A stretch of DNA of 45,425 bases, taken from Candidatus Poseidoniales archaeon. Lineage in GTDB: Archaea > Thermoplasmatota > Poseidoniia > Poseidoniales > Poseidoniaceae. Positions 1-7,519 of the stretch are shown here, piece after piece; position 1 is the stretch's first letter; each line of letters opens with the position of its first letter. Both the position numbers and the translations under genes were made by a program. Where the stretch lies: assembly GCA_003602575.1 (NCBI GenBank), contig QQRY01000041.1, positions 1 through 45,425 on the forward strand, read 5' to 3'. The notes beneath the pieces were generated by a model, which worked only from the letters and a program-made list of their open reading frames with translations, was not told the origin of the DNA and did not search any database.

Positions 1-1
1 C

Positions 2-61
2 CTTTTGGGCTCCAGTCTCCACTCTTTTTTTATTTCATTAGCACTTTACTTTTTGCAGTAA
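2..61 (+). other. Possible 3' end of a gene entering from the left edge
   Basis: One plus-strand frame stays open from base 2 to a TAA at 59-61 and would encode a short hydrophobic tail. It would end 14 bases before the convergent NAD kinase gene, a normal spacing here. Other frames are also open over this short distance, and a T-run at 25-31 could equally be the terminator of an RNA or gene lying outside the window. There is too little sequence to decide. Confidence 0.15.
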
Positions 62-75
62 GTGAGATTTTTAAT

Positions 76-963
76 TTATCCGATGTTAATTCTTTCTAAT
101 TTTTCAGATAACGTATTTCTAAATGTGAGCAAGGAAAGTCTGGGTGCATCGGTGTTGACTGTAATAGTAGCGCCTCTATTGAAATGTACTTCATCCCATC
201 CATCTGGAACTACATAGCCTCTGTGCATGTCGGATGTAAGTATTGTCGATTCTGATGTCCAATCAATCCAAGACCAAGGGTCATCTATTCTTTGGTTATG
301 AGGTATGTCTCTTGCCACAAAGAAATAGTGGTCACTCCAATCGCCTTCACTTATTCTTGATTGAAGTCTACTCATTGTCTTAGAGTCTATTGTATGATTT
401 AGCCATGCTCCTTGACCTAACCAAGTAGAAAATAATAGACCGCTACTCTGTTGGCGGCATTTCTTATCACCTCTTCTAAGGTGGTATTTACTAGGAGCAT
501 ATTGATGAGTATTAGCAATTAATAGGTCATTCATTGCAGGATCTGTGGTAAATCTATTACCTGATGTAGTATCGATTATTGCTTGTAATCTCGGGATATC
601 ATTAATTATCGCTTTACCATTTAGAGCTAATTGTATGTCTTGGGAAAAAGTCTCAATATCACTATCCATATAAAATCCATAACTACCTTCAGGGTCTTGG
701 TTTATTGGATGTGAATTAACGCCCATCACTGGTGTATTTGCATCTATATTATGAGAAATACTGGTTAAAGTTCCGTCTCCGCCCAAGACAATTACTAGGT
801 CTCTTCCTATGAAATCTGCCCGCCTCACTTGCTCTCTTGCACGTATTTCGACTCTAATACTCTTGGAATTTTCCAATTCTTTTAGGGTATTTTTTACCGT
901 TTCAAGACTTTTGTCATGGACAGACTCAAAGTTTTTTTTGAAAACCACTAAGATGTCAGTCAT
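76..963 (-). CDS. nadK: NAD kinase, NADK2-like
   Basis: Predicted ATP-NAD kinase (295 aa), making NADP from NAD in the cytosol. The diagnostic GGDGT motif is at residues 61-65, followed by the helix LTSISHNI. PVMGVNSHP (78-86) matches the family's second loop, and NDLLIA (145-150) takes the place of the NE/D substrate motif. The usual glycine-rich S-T-P-T-G-S-T-A-Y segment is replaced by SSGLLFSTWLGQGAW (173-187). This resembles the eukaryotic mitochondrial NADK2 branch (SSG...TGTGSKAW) more than the standard bacterial or archaeal form. The ATG at 963 begins directly at the core fold. It is divergent from the membrane protein gene at 1069, with which it could share an AT-rich promoter region. 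The superfamily is clear; NAD specificity is inferred. Confidence 0.85.
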   Translation of the reverse strand: MTDILVVFKKNFESVHDKSLETVKNTLKELENSKSIRVEIRAREQVRRADFIGRDLVIVLGGDGTLTSISHNIDANTPVMGVNSHPINQDPEGSYGFYMDSDIETFSQDIQLALNGKAIINDIPRLQAIIDTTSGNRFTTDPAMNDLLIANTHQYAPSKYHLRRGDKKCRQQSSGLLFSTWLGQGAWLNHTIDSKTMSRLQSRISEGDWSDHYFFVARDIPHNQRIDDPWSWIDWTSESTILTSDMHRGYVVPDGWDEVHFNRGATITVNTDAPRLSLLTFRNTLSEKLERINIG

Positions 964-1011
964 AGACCCGCCTCATTAGATGCAGACACTCTTCCTTCTT
1001 GAAAACCTCCA

Positions 1012-1020
1012 TTTATAATT
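1012..1020. promoter_or_regulatory. Candidate TATA element in a divergent intergenic region
   Basis: TTTATAATT lies between the divergent NAD kinase and membrane protein genes. It is nearly self-complementary, so it could serve either strand. For the plus strand it predicts a start of transcription near 1040, about 30 bases before the ATG at 1069. This is judged by eye only. Confidence 0.35.
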
Positions 1021-1068
1021 AAACAAAAAATACGAGTGTTGAAGTGCTTTCGCCCTTGAGCATTATCC

Positions 1069-1638
1069 ATGCAACCAGACCCTTGGAGTGGTGTTGAGCC
1101 AGAGCATAAATCTCTCGAACCTTCTTTAGAAGGTTCAGTGACAACAATGGAAGGAAATAATTTCAATGGTCAGATAATAATGCTCCAACAACCTTCGAAT
1201 TCCGCCAAAGTAATTGGAATTTTACTCATAATTTATGGAGCATTTAATGCTCTTTCTCTTCTAATTAGTTTTGTAGGTTTTATGGATCCGACTTTTATGG
1301 ATGAAATGGGTTATAGTTCTGTAGATGTGATTCTTCTAGTTATATCCGGTCTTGTTGCTGCATCGACTTCAATAATTGGAGGTTACTGGATGACCAACTT
1401 CAAAAGAAAAGGAGTTCACTTAGTACTTGTTGGTTTAGTTGTAGGTTTTTTGCTTCAAGTAGTTATGTCTTTTTCAGACAGTTCACAAGATATGTATAAT
1501 CAACTAGGGCTTGAGGGTTCTACTGTTACTGCATTAGTCGTGGGTATTCAAGCGGCATGTGCGGCAGTTTGTGCACTGATTGTAGCAATACCTCTAATGG
1601 TTGCAAATAATGGTTTAGACGAATCTAAATTATTTTGA
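1069..1638 (+). CDS. Four-TM membrane protein of unknown function
   Basis: No family recognised. The 189-aa reading has a soluble, Pro/Glu-containing N-terminus of about 45 residues and then four hydrophobic segments, starting around residues 46-70, 86-107, 115-132 and 152-180. The first TM carries the string IIYGAF, and the last ends in VAIPLMV followed by a short polar tail. The same two landmarks (IIYGAF and VAIPLLM) occur in the SAP/zinc-ribbon membrane protein at 37611-38396, so the two probably share a membrane fold. The start is uncertain: ATG 1069 is the longest, and ATG 1147 (residue 27) would remove the Pro-rich leader. Neither has a convincing ribosome site. It lies 37 bases upstream of the GIDE-like gene on the same strand and may be co-transcribed with it. 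Confidence 0.6.
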   Translation: MQPDPWSGVEPEHKSLEPSLEGSVTTMEGNNFNGQIIMLQQPSNSAKVIGILLIIYGAFNALSLLISFVGFMDPTFMDEMGYSSVDVILLVISGLVAASTSIIGGYWMTNFKRKGVHLVLVGLVVGFLLQVVMSFSDSSQDMYNQLGLEGSTVTALVVGIQAACAAVCALIVAIPLMVANNGLDESKLF

Positions 1639-1675
1639 AGCCAACCTTTAATGATTAAACTCCACTGCATCCTCC

Positions 1676-3028
1676 ATGATTAATGAGTTAAATCTTCATG
1701 GAGGGAGTTTTAAAGCCGTATTACCATATACTTTCTGGGGTTGGTTTGCTTGGGTTATAAGTGCATTAATAGCCATTGCAGGTCTATTTTTGGGCATTAC
1801 AGGCGGGGAAGAAAACCGACCAGCAATTTTGATGGGTGCTATTGGTTTTATGTGTTTGGCACTTTGTACTCCGGGTTCACATGAAGGAGACCTGCACAAG
1901 GTTCGAATGCAAGCAATTGATCCAGCAGAACTAGAAGCAAAGGCAAAAGCAAGTGGCCTTTCAATTGATAATTGGTGGCTACAACAATCAACATATGTGC
2001 CAACAAATGACCCGAATGACTGGATTTTGCCAGCACCAGGTCCTGCTTCATGGAGCGAACAGGACCGCTATGGTCCTGATGGCGACGGTTCTGCTATCGC
2101 AGAACATCCATCAAAAGTTGGTACTCCAATACCAGCTTCCTTCAGTCTATTTGGCTTGTTTGGAGCGATTTCTGCTATCTTAACAATCGTTGGTTTGTGG
2201 AGTATAGTTTCTGGTTTAGAAGGTGAAAATGAAAATGTAGGGCTGTATGTAATTATTGGAGTGATAGTAATAGGTTTGATTTTACTTTTGGTCGGGTTTT
2301 TCAGGTCTAAAATGATTAATCAGATGATTGATACTCCAACTTCACTAATCCGTTCAGCATCAGTTGGCGTCAACGAATTAGTTGGTCAAGTAAGACCTTC
2401 ACCTGAAGGAGTTTTAACAGTTGTAGTCGATGGAAATACCAACATGGTTATGACAAATATGACCGCTTTTAGATGGACTTATGAACAGTATCAATGTCGA
2501 ACTGTGAAAACCAAAGAAGGAACAAGAGAAGAATGTAATTGGGTCACAGTCCGTTCAGATTCAGGCGGTTGTCCATTTATTCTTCACGATGGTACCGGGG
2601 GAATTAAGGTACACCCTAATTCTTTCAAAAGAAATGAATGGGGTCAATATCTCAAGCGATGGGATGGTGCTTTTGCACAAACATTCGGTAAGCAACTAAT
2701 GTCACAGGCAGTTGCAGGTTTGCTTGGTGGCGCTAGAGTCAAGAAGCATAGATGGACACTTTATGGTTTGAAATTAGGTAATCCTGCATATTTGATAGGA
2801 AATGTAAAACCTAGAGATAGGGCAGATCTCGCTAAAGAAGGAATTGATGGTACTTTACAAAATAGTATCATAGAAGTATTTGGGGCCGAAGACCAACCAG
2901 GTACAAAGATGACAATTCAAAGAGGTTCAGAACTATCTAATCTCGGCAGATCTAGGTCTGGGCTCGAACTTGTTATGCTACCAATGATACTGATTATTGG
3001 TGGAATCTCAATGCTCGGACTTGCATGA
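1676..3028 (+). CDS. Membrane protein with a GIDE-like domain, no RING
   Basis: A 450-aa membrane protein. Two TM segments lie at about 20-42 and 48-65, a soluble Pro/Trp-rich loop runs to about 150, two more TMs are at 157-180 and 188-210, and one TM is at the C-terminus (430-449). Between residues 219 and about 410 it resembles the GIDE domain of MULAN/GIDE-type membrane E3 ligases: DTPTSLIRSASVGVNELVGQ, then a C-rich hairpin with W289, then CPFILHDGTGGIKVHP (299-314). No C-terminal RING zinc finger follows, so it is not itself predicted to be a ubiquitin ligase. Archaeal and bacterial RING-less relatives are known, but their function is not established. The N-terminal part is unlike anything I recognise. 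Confidence 0.6.
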   Translation: MINELNLHGGSFKAVLPYTFWGWFAWVISALIAIAGLFLGITGGEENRPAILMGAIGFMCLALCTPGSHEGDLHKVRMQAIDPAELEAKAKASGLSIDNWWLQQSTYVPTNDPNDWILPAPGPASWSEQDRYGPDGDGSAIAEHPSKVGTPIPASFSLFGLFGAISAILTIVGLWSIVSGLEGENENVGLYVIIGVIVIGLILLLVGFFRSKMINQMIDTPTSLIRSASVGVNELVGQVRPSPEGVLTVVVDGNTNMVMTNMTAFRWTYEQYQCRTVKTKEGTREECNWVTVRSDSGGCPFILHDGTGGIKVHPNSFKRNEWGQYLKRWDGAFAQTFGKQLMSQAVAGLLGGARVKKHRWTLYGLKLGNPAYLIGNVKPRDRADLAKEGIDGTLQNSIIEVFGAEDQPGTKMTIQRGSELSNLGRSRSGLELVMLPMILIIGGISMLGLA

Positions 3029-3059
3029 AGTTCAATACCCTGTTTCTACTGGCTCAATC

Positions 3060-4277
3060 ATGGAAGATGTTGTAATTGTTGGAGGGGCTCGAACGCCCTT
3101 TTGTGAATGGCAAGGTGGTAAGCGTGGAGATGGAAAGCCAGGGGGCCTTCTAAAAGATGTTAGTGCTCTTAAGTTAGGAGAAATAGCAATCAAGGGTGCA
3201 CTTGAAAAAACCAATACTAGTCCTGAGGATGTCGACCATGTTGTCATGGGCTATGCCCTTCAAACATGTGATCAAGCAATATTTGGTGCTAGGCATGCAG
3301 GATTAGGTGCTGGAATTCCACAAGAAGTGCCAATGCTCACTTTATCGCGAATTTGTGGTAGTGGCGTACAATCAATTGTTACAGCAGCACAAATGATAAT
3401 GCTTGATGAGGCTGAAACAGTAGTTGCTGGTGGAATGGAAAATCTATCTCAAGCACCTCATGTATTACGTGGGATGAGAGATACTTACAAGTTAGCTCGT
3501 CCTCCTAAAGAAGGGTCTGTATTGGAAAAAGATATGGAAGACTACCTATTTACAAATCTACTAGACGGTATGTGTGGATCTTTTATGGCTCAAACATCAG
3601 ATGAAATTTGCAAGCGTAAAGGTGTCACTAGGGAGGAGACAGATGAATTTGCTGCATTATCTCATACAAGAACAAATAATTCTATTCAAAACGGAGTATG
3701 GCAACAAGAAATTGTTGATGTTGAAGGTGTTGGTTACAAAGATGAAGATCACGTTGTTCCAGGATGTACCAAAGAATCACTTTCTGAATTAAGAACAGCT
3801 TTTGGTCCTGAAAGTTTGGTCACCGCTGGTAATGCCTCCGGCGTTGTAGACGGAGCAGCTGCAGTTGTCGTTAAGTCTGCTAGTCGAGCAAAAAAAGACG
3901 GCAACACGCCTTTGGCTAAGATTATCTCTTGGGGGATTGTTGGTTTAGAGCCGGCAATAATGGCATATGGGCCAGTTCCTTCATCTAGGTTAGCACTTGA
4001 GAAAGCAGGATTAACAATACAAGATATTGACCGATGGGAGATTAATGAGGCATTTGCTGGGCAAGCCGTAGCATGTGTCAAAGATTTAGGACTTGATATT
4101 TCTAAGGTAAATGTCAATGGAGGCGCTGTTGGACTTGGACATCCTCTTGCTGCAACTGGGACGCGACTGGTTCTTACACTTGCGCACGAGTTAAAGAGGT
4201 CAGGTGGCAAGTACGGGGTTGCAACAGCCTGCATTGGCGGTGGCCAAGGTATTGCAATGGTAATCGAATCAATCTAG
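3060..4277 (+). CDS. Acetyl-CoA acetyltransferase (thiolase), bacterial type
   Basis: A 405-aa thiolase catalysing reversible condensation or cleavage of acyl-CoAs with CoA. Seen: the N-terminal VIVGGARTPF, the nucleophilic Cys in SRICGSG (C99), NEAFAGQA, the His of GGAVGLGHPLAATG, and the second Cys in ACIGGG (C391). All catalytic residues are present. The sequence looks like the bacterial AtoB/FadA/PhaA group rather than the DUF35-associated archaeal thiolase of the mevalonate pathway, and no DUF35 or HMG-CoA synthase gene is next to it. A role in fatty-acid beta-oxidation or acetoacetyl-CoA metabolism is therefore likely, but unproven. ATG 3060 is chosen because the family core begins there; an upstream TTG would overlap the GIDE-like gene. 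Its stop overlaps the convergent DUF2892 gene by four bases. Confidence 0.9.
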   Translation: MEDVVIVGGARTPFCEWQGGKRGDGKPGGLLKDVSALKLGEIAIKGALEKTNTSPEDVDHVVMGYALQTCDQAIFGARHAGLGAGIPQEVPMLTLSRICGSGVQSIVTAAQMIMLDEAETVVAGGMENLSQAPHVLRGMRDTYKLARPPKEGSVLEKDMEDYLFTNLLDGMCGSFMAQTSDEICKRKGVTREETDEFAALSHTRTNNSIQNGVWQQEIVDVEGVGYKDEDHVVPGCTKESLSELRTAFGPESLVTAGNASGVVDGAAAVVVKSASRAKKDGNTPLAKIISWGIVGLEPAIMAYGPVPSSRLALEKAGLTIQDIDRWEINEAFAGQAVACVKDLGLDISKVNVNGGAVGLGHPLAATGTRLVLTLAHELKRSGGKYGVATACIGGGQGIAMVIESI

Positions 4278-4486
4278 TTGCTTGAAGGAGTCGAGAAATT
4301 CGTGGGGCAGGTATTGTAGCCCATTATCTTGTAGAATGGACAGAATCCAAATGCTGAGGTTAGAACACCCCATGTTCCAAACAATAGAAGTACAACTTCC
4401 CAGTTAGCAGTTGCGAAATAATCGAATGTTACTAAACCTAAGCCTGAAACAAGTCTCAACACCCTATCATTCAAACCTAGATTCAT
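4274..4486 (-). CDS. DUF2892 / YgaP-type small membrane protein
   Basis: A 70-aa inner-membrane protein of the DUF2892 type. It starts NLGLNDRVLRLVSG, has two hydrophobic segments, and ends its core with the signature FGFCPFYKIMGYNTC. Related domains are fused to, or neighbour, rhodaneses (YgaP) and are linked to sulfur or thiocyanate transfer. It lies downstream of a TauE/SafE sulfite-exporter-type gene on the same strand, consistent with a sulfur-handling pair. ATG 4486 is chosen because the family normally begins at this Asn-Leu/Val-Gly segment. An upstream ATG at 4555 would overlap the TauE stop as ATGA and add 23 residues, so it remains possible. Confidence 0.8.
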   Translation of the reverse strand: MNLGLNDRVLRLVSGLGLVTFDYFATANWEVVLLLFGTWGVLTSAFGFCPFYKIMGYNTCPTNFSTPSSN

Positions 4487-4551
4487 TATTATCAAATTTA
4501 GTTTTTGATTATGCCATATATAGGTTGGTATTTTTCCATATGATGCAAAAG

Positions 4552-5349
4552 TCATACAAAAATATCAATCAAATATCTGAACCAGATAATTACTAATATG
4601 GTGATAAAAATCTGCAGTATGCGATTTTCAGGTATATTTTTAATACCAAATTTAGCACCAAACCTTGAACCAATAAAAGTGATAATTAACAATGAAGCGA
4701 TAAAGAATAATTGTTCAAGTAATTGATTTGTCTGAAAATCGTTGAGAATAACTAGGTGTGAAATAACTGCAATAGGGACAACAATCATCATTATGTTCAG
4801 ACTAGAACCGATAGAGATTCTTGCTTTTAAATTACCAAATGTTTGCAATGTTGGTACATAAATAGCTCCCGCTCCAATCGCTAGGACACTGGAAAGAAAA
4901 CCACCAAAACCTGATCCTAATACAACAGCAGGTATATTTTCTTCCTTATGTTCTAAATCATCATCTCTAGATTTTTTCCCAGAAAATGTGTATTTAGCTA
5001 GAGCCATAGAAATCAAAATCAAACTAAGACCTTTGAAAATTATATCGAAATCTCCTTCAAATAATTGAATAATAAAAACTCCTAGAACAGCACCTGGGAC
5101 AGCGCCCCATAATGAAATTCCTATCATATCGTCATCTACTAAATTCTCTTTTCGATGAGTTAGTCCACTTCCCCAACTTACAACCCCTGTTAGCATCAAA
5201 GAAACAGCTAGTAGTTTACCATCAATTGGCCATCCTGATACGTAATGAAGTAATGGAACAAATAGCATTCCACCGCCAAGACCGATCGGTGCAAAAATAA
5301 ATGCGATCACCATTACTCCAAGGATTACGAGTAAGTTTTCTATCAACAT
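4552..5349 (-). CDS. TauE/SafE family membrane transporter
   Basis: A 265-aa polytopic membrane protein of the TauE/SafE (DUF81) family, which exports sulfite, sulfoacetate or related anions. It has about eight hydrophobic segments in two repeated halves. Each half starts with a glycine-rich membrane motif: FAPIGLGGGMLFVPLL in the first, and SGFGGFLSSVLAIGAGAIYVPTL in the second. The length is typical. The start at 5349 leads straight into the first TM. It is divergent from lemA and is followed by the DUF2892 gene. The substrate cannot be read from sequence; sulfite or another sulfur anion is inferred from the family and the DUF2892 neighbour. Confidence 0.85.
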   Translation of the reverse strand: MLIENLLVILGVMVIAFIFAPIGLGGGMLFVPLLHYVSGWPIDGKLLAVSLMLTGVVSWGSGLTHRKENLVDDDMIGISLWGAVPGAVLGVFIIQLFEGDFDIIFKGLSLILISMALAKYTFSGKKSRDDDLEHKEENIPAVVLGSGFGGFLSSVLAIGAGAIYVPTLQTFGNLKARISIGSSLNIMMIVVPIAVISHLVILNDFQTNQLLEQLFFIASLLIITFIGSRFGAKFGIKNIPENRILQIFITILVIIWFRYLIDIFV

Positions 5350-5437
5350 TAATACACCAAATCCAAGAAATAGAACAAAAAATAGTCAGGCTCATCTAGT
5401 TCCTGTAAGATTACACATTTGTTTTTATCGTAGATTT

Positions 5438-6055
5438 ATGATTGGTAACTATGATAAGGTAAAGCCCTCAGCATCGTCCATGGATAGTATACTAATAATT
5501 GGATTAATTGTTGGAGTTTTATTTCTTTTCTTCATTTTCTGGTTCTTCTCTACTTGGAATCGATTAGTTTCTCTTGAAGAAAATGTAAATCAATCTTGGG
5601 CTAATATAGATGTTCTACTAAAGCAAAGATACGATATGTTGCCAAATCTAGAAGAAATTGTAAAAGGTTATGCTAAGCACGAAAAGGATTTGTTCATGGA
5701 ATTTGCTAAAGCAAGACAAGCAGCTGCTGGTGCTCTTCAGAATAAGGACGTTAAAGGTGTGAGTGCAGCAGAATCGATGATGAGTGGTATGATGCCTAGA
5801 ATTACTGCGGTAGCAGAAGCATACCCTGAACTAAAAACCGATGGTAACTTTTTGAATATTCAAAATGAACTTGTATCACTAGAAAATCAAGTCGCAGACC
5901 GAAGAGAGATGTACAACCAAACCACTACAAGTTTCAATAAGCAAATTCAGATGATTCCAGTAACCTTCGTGGCTAGTATGAAAGGTTGCCAAAGAAGAGA
6001 CTTATTCGAAGTTCATGGTGTACAGAGAGAAGCTGTTAAACTAAGTTTCACATGA
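5438..6055 (+). CDS. lemA: LemA family protein
   Basis: A LemA-like protein of 205 aa (191 if the ATG at 5480 is used). A single N-terminal TM (about residues 18-40) is followed by the LemA helical domain: STWNRLVSLEENVNQSWANI, LLKQRYDMLPNLEEIVKGY, then EN-Q-ADRREMYN and a C-terminal FEV tail. All landmarks of the family are in order. LemA proteins form a membrane-anchored four-helix bundle whose molecular role is unknown; bacterial versions are often near membrane proteases or TPM-domain genes, which are absent here. It is the first gene of a plus-strand run leading to the DHH and TraB genes. Neither possible start has a clear ribosome site. Confidence 0.85.
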   Translation: MIGNYDKVKPSASSMDSILIIGLIVGVLFLFFIFWFFSTWNRLVSLEENVNQSWANIDVLLKQRYDMLPNLEEIVKGYAKHEKDLFMEFAKARQAAAGALQNKDVKGVSAAESMMSGMMPRITAVAEAYPELKTDGNFLNIQNELVSLENQVADRREMYNQTTTSFNKQIQMIPVTFVASMKGCQRRDLFEVHGVQREAVKLSFT

Positions 6056-6113
6056 ATAATTAGAACCGTCAATTTCAAAACCCATTGACATATAATTTTA
6101 ATGTGGGGATTAA

Positions 6114-7517
6114 ATGTTCTTAGTATTTGGTTCTAATTTCTTGGCAGTAAGACTGTCTAAGTGGTGTGCTAAGAGGCATAAGTGCGTTCTAGTAGGTCTG
6201 GCATCAAGCCTACCAATTGAGGAATCTTTGGATGATTGTGAAATTATTGCTTTACCTTCTCCAGTCGAATTATCCTCAATTCCACTAATCGATCATATAC
6301 CTACTGCCATATTATACTTGGATGATGATGCTCTAATTGACGAAAACTCACTTGATAAAATTAAGATGAAGTGGCCAGAAACCCCCATCTTGACTACAGT
6401 ACCCTTGGAAGGCGATGGTATCGATTTGGTAAGTATTGATGATATTTCATTTGCTGCCATGAAGGATAGAATTCGTTCATGGGAGAGAAGGGCTAGTGCG
6501 TCAGTTGTTGAGAACTATCTAAATTCAATACCTAAGGGTAGTAAAGTAGCAATATTTTGTCATGATAATCCAGATCCAGACGCTTTGGCTTCAGGTTTGG
6601 CTATGCTGGAATTAGTGGAAAAAATGGGTCTAGAAGGGAGTATCCTTCATGGTGGTTTAATTGAACACCAACAGAATAGAGCAATGGTTCAATTATTGAA
6701 CATACCAACTCGAAGATTAATTCTTGATTGGGAAGTGTCTGATGCAATCAAAGAATCAGAGATAATTATTACAGTTGATTTTCATCGTCCTGGGGCAAAT
6801 AATATCTTGCCAGTAGATTGTATTCCTAACATCGTAATCGACCACCATACTGTAGAAGATACAGTTGCAGCAGATATAGTTCTTGTACGTTCAGAATTTT
6901 CTTCTACCTCTTCTTTAGTTACGAGTCTTTTGATGAGTTTAAATCATCAAATCAGTACTAAAACTGCGACAGCTCTAGCATTCGGGATTAAGACAGATAC
7001 ACTTGGTTTCACAAGAGATTTCAATGCCGTAGATTTGAGGGCTTTATCATGGCTAAATGCCTTTGTCGATAGAGAAATAGCGCGTTCTATAGAAATTCCT
7101 CCGCGTTCACAAGAAACTCTAGAATCCTTTTCTAATGCTCTAAATAATCGAATAAAGATTGGAAACAATCTCTTTGCTCCACTAATAGAGATGCCCAATA
7201 GGGACTCTTTGGCACAGATTGCAGATTTCCTTCTACCAACAGAAGGGATAGATACAGTTGTTGTTTTCGGTGTCCGTCGAGGTAGAATTATTATTTCTGC
7301 AAGAACAAAAAGAAGAGATGTTCACATCGGTAAGGTTCTATCTTCTCGTTGGAAGGACGGTTTAGCAGGTGGTCATAGAGAATTAGCTGGGGGACAAATT
7401 CCATTTGAAGTGATTTTAGATGAAGTGCCAATGGATTTAGAACAGGCTAGTATTGAAGCATTGGAACAAATTACAGAGGATCTAAAATTACTATTTACTG
7501 AAACTAAAGAGGATTGA
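6114..7517 (+). CDS. Rossmann-like domain fused to DHH/DHHA1 phosphoesterase
   Basis: 467 aa. Residues 1-120 look like a TrkA-N/Rossmann-type regulatory domain (MFLVFGSNFLAVRLSKW, then alternating strands and helices). A DHH phosphoesterase follows. Visible motifs are HDNPDPDALASG (metal-binding motif I), ITVDFHRPG (motif II), the eponymous DHH in VIDHHTVED (motif III) and GIKTDT (motif IV). The C-terminal DHHA1 domain carries GGHRELAGGQIPF. The domain set suggests a Mn-dependent hydrolase of small phosphodiesters, cyclic dinucleotides or nanoRNA; the substrate is not deducible. A GGGGAT ribosome-site-like sequence precedes ATG 6114. It is followed two bases later by the TraB gene, so the two are almost certainly one transcript. 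Confidence 0.85.
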   Translation: MFLVFGSNFLAVRLSKWCAKRHKCVLVGLASSLPIEESLDDCEIIALPSPVELSSIPLIDHIPTAILYLDDDALIDENSLDKIKMKWPETPILTTVPLEGDGIDLVSIDDISFAAMKDRIRSWERRASASVVENYLNSIPKGSKVAIFCHDNPDPDALASGLAMLELVEKMGLEGSILHGGLIEHQQNRAMVQLLNIPTRRLILDWEVSDAIKESEIIITVDFHRPGANNILPVDCIPNIVIDHHTVEDTVAADIVLVRSEFSSTSSLVTSLLMSLNHQISTKTATALAFGIKTDTLGFTRDFNAVDLRALSWLNAFVDREIARSIEIPPRSQETLESFSNALNNRIKIGNNLFAPLIEMPNRDSLAQIADFLLPTEGIDTVVVFGVRRGRIIISARTKRRDVHIGKVLSSRWKDGLAGGHRELAGGQIPFEVILDEVPMDLEQASIEALEQITEDLKLLFTETKED

Positions 7518-7519
7518 AA

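Noticed and set aside
1-24. 3' end of a tRNA at the left edge
   Set aside because: No T-loop (TTCRA) can be found and the strands do not form a T-arm.
3749-4234. Long open frame antisense to the thiolase gene
   Set aside because: It lies fully inside a strongly conserved gene, has low-complexity Ser/Ala/Pro composition and no ribosome site; it is a frame shadow.
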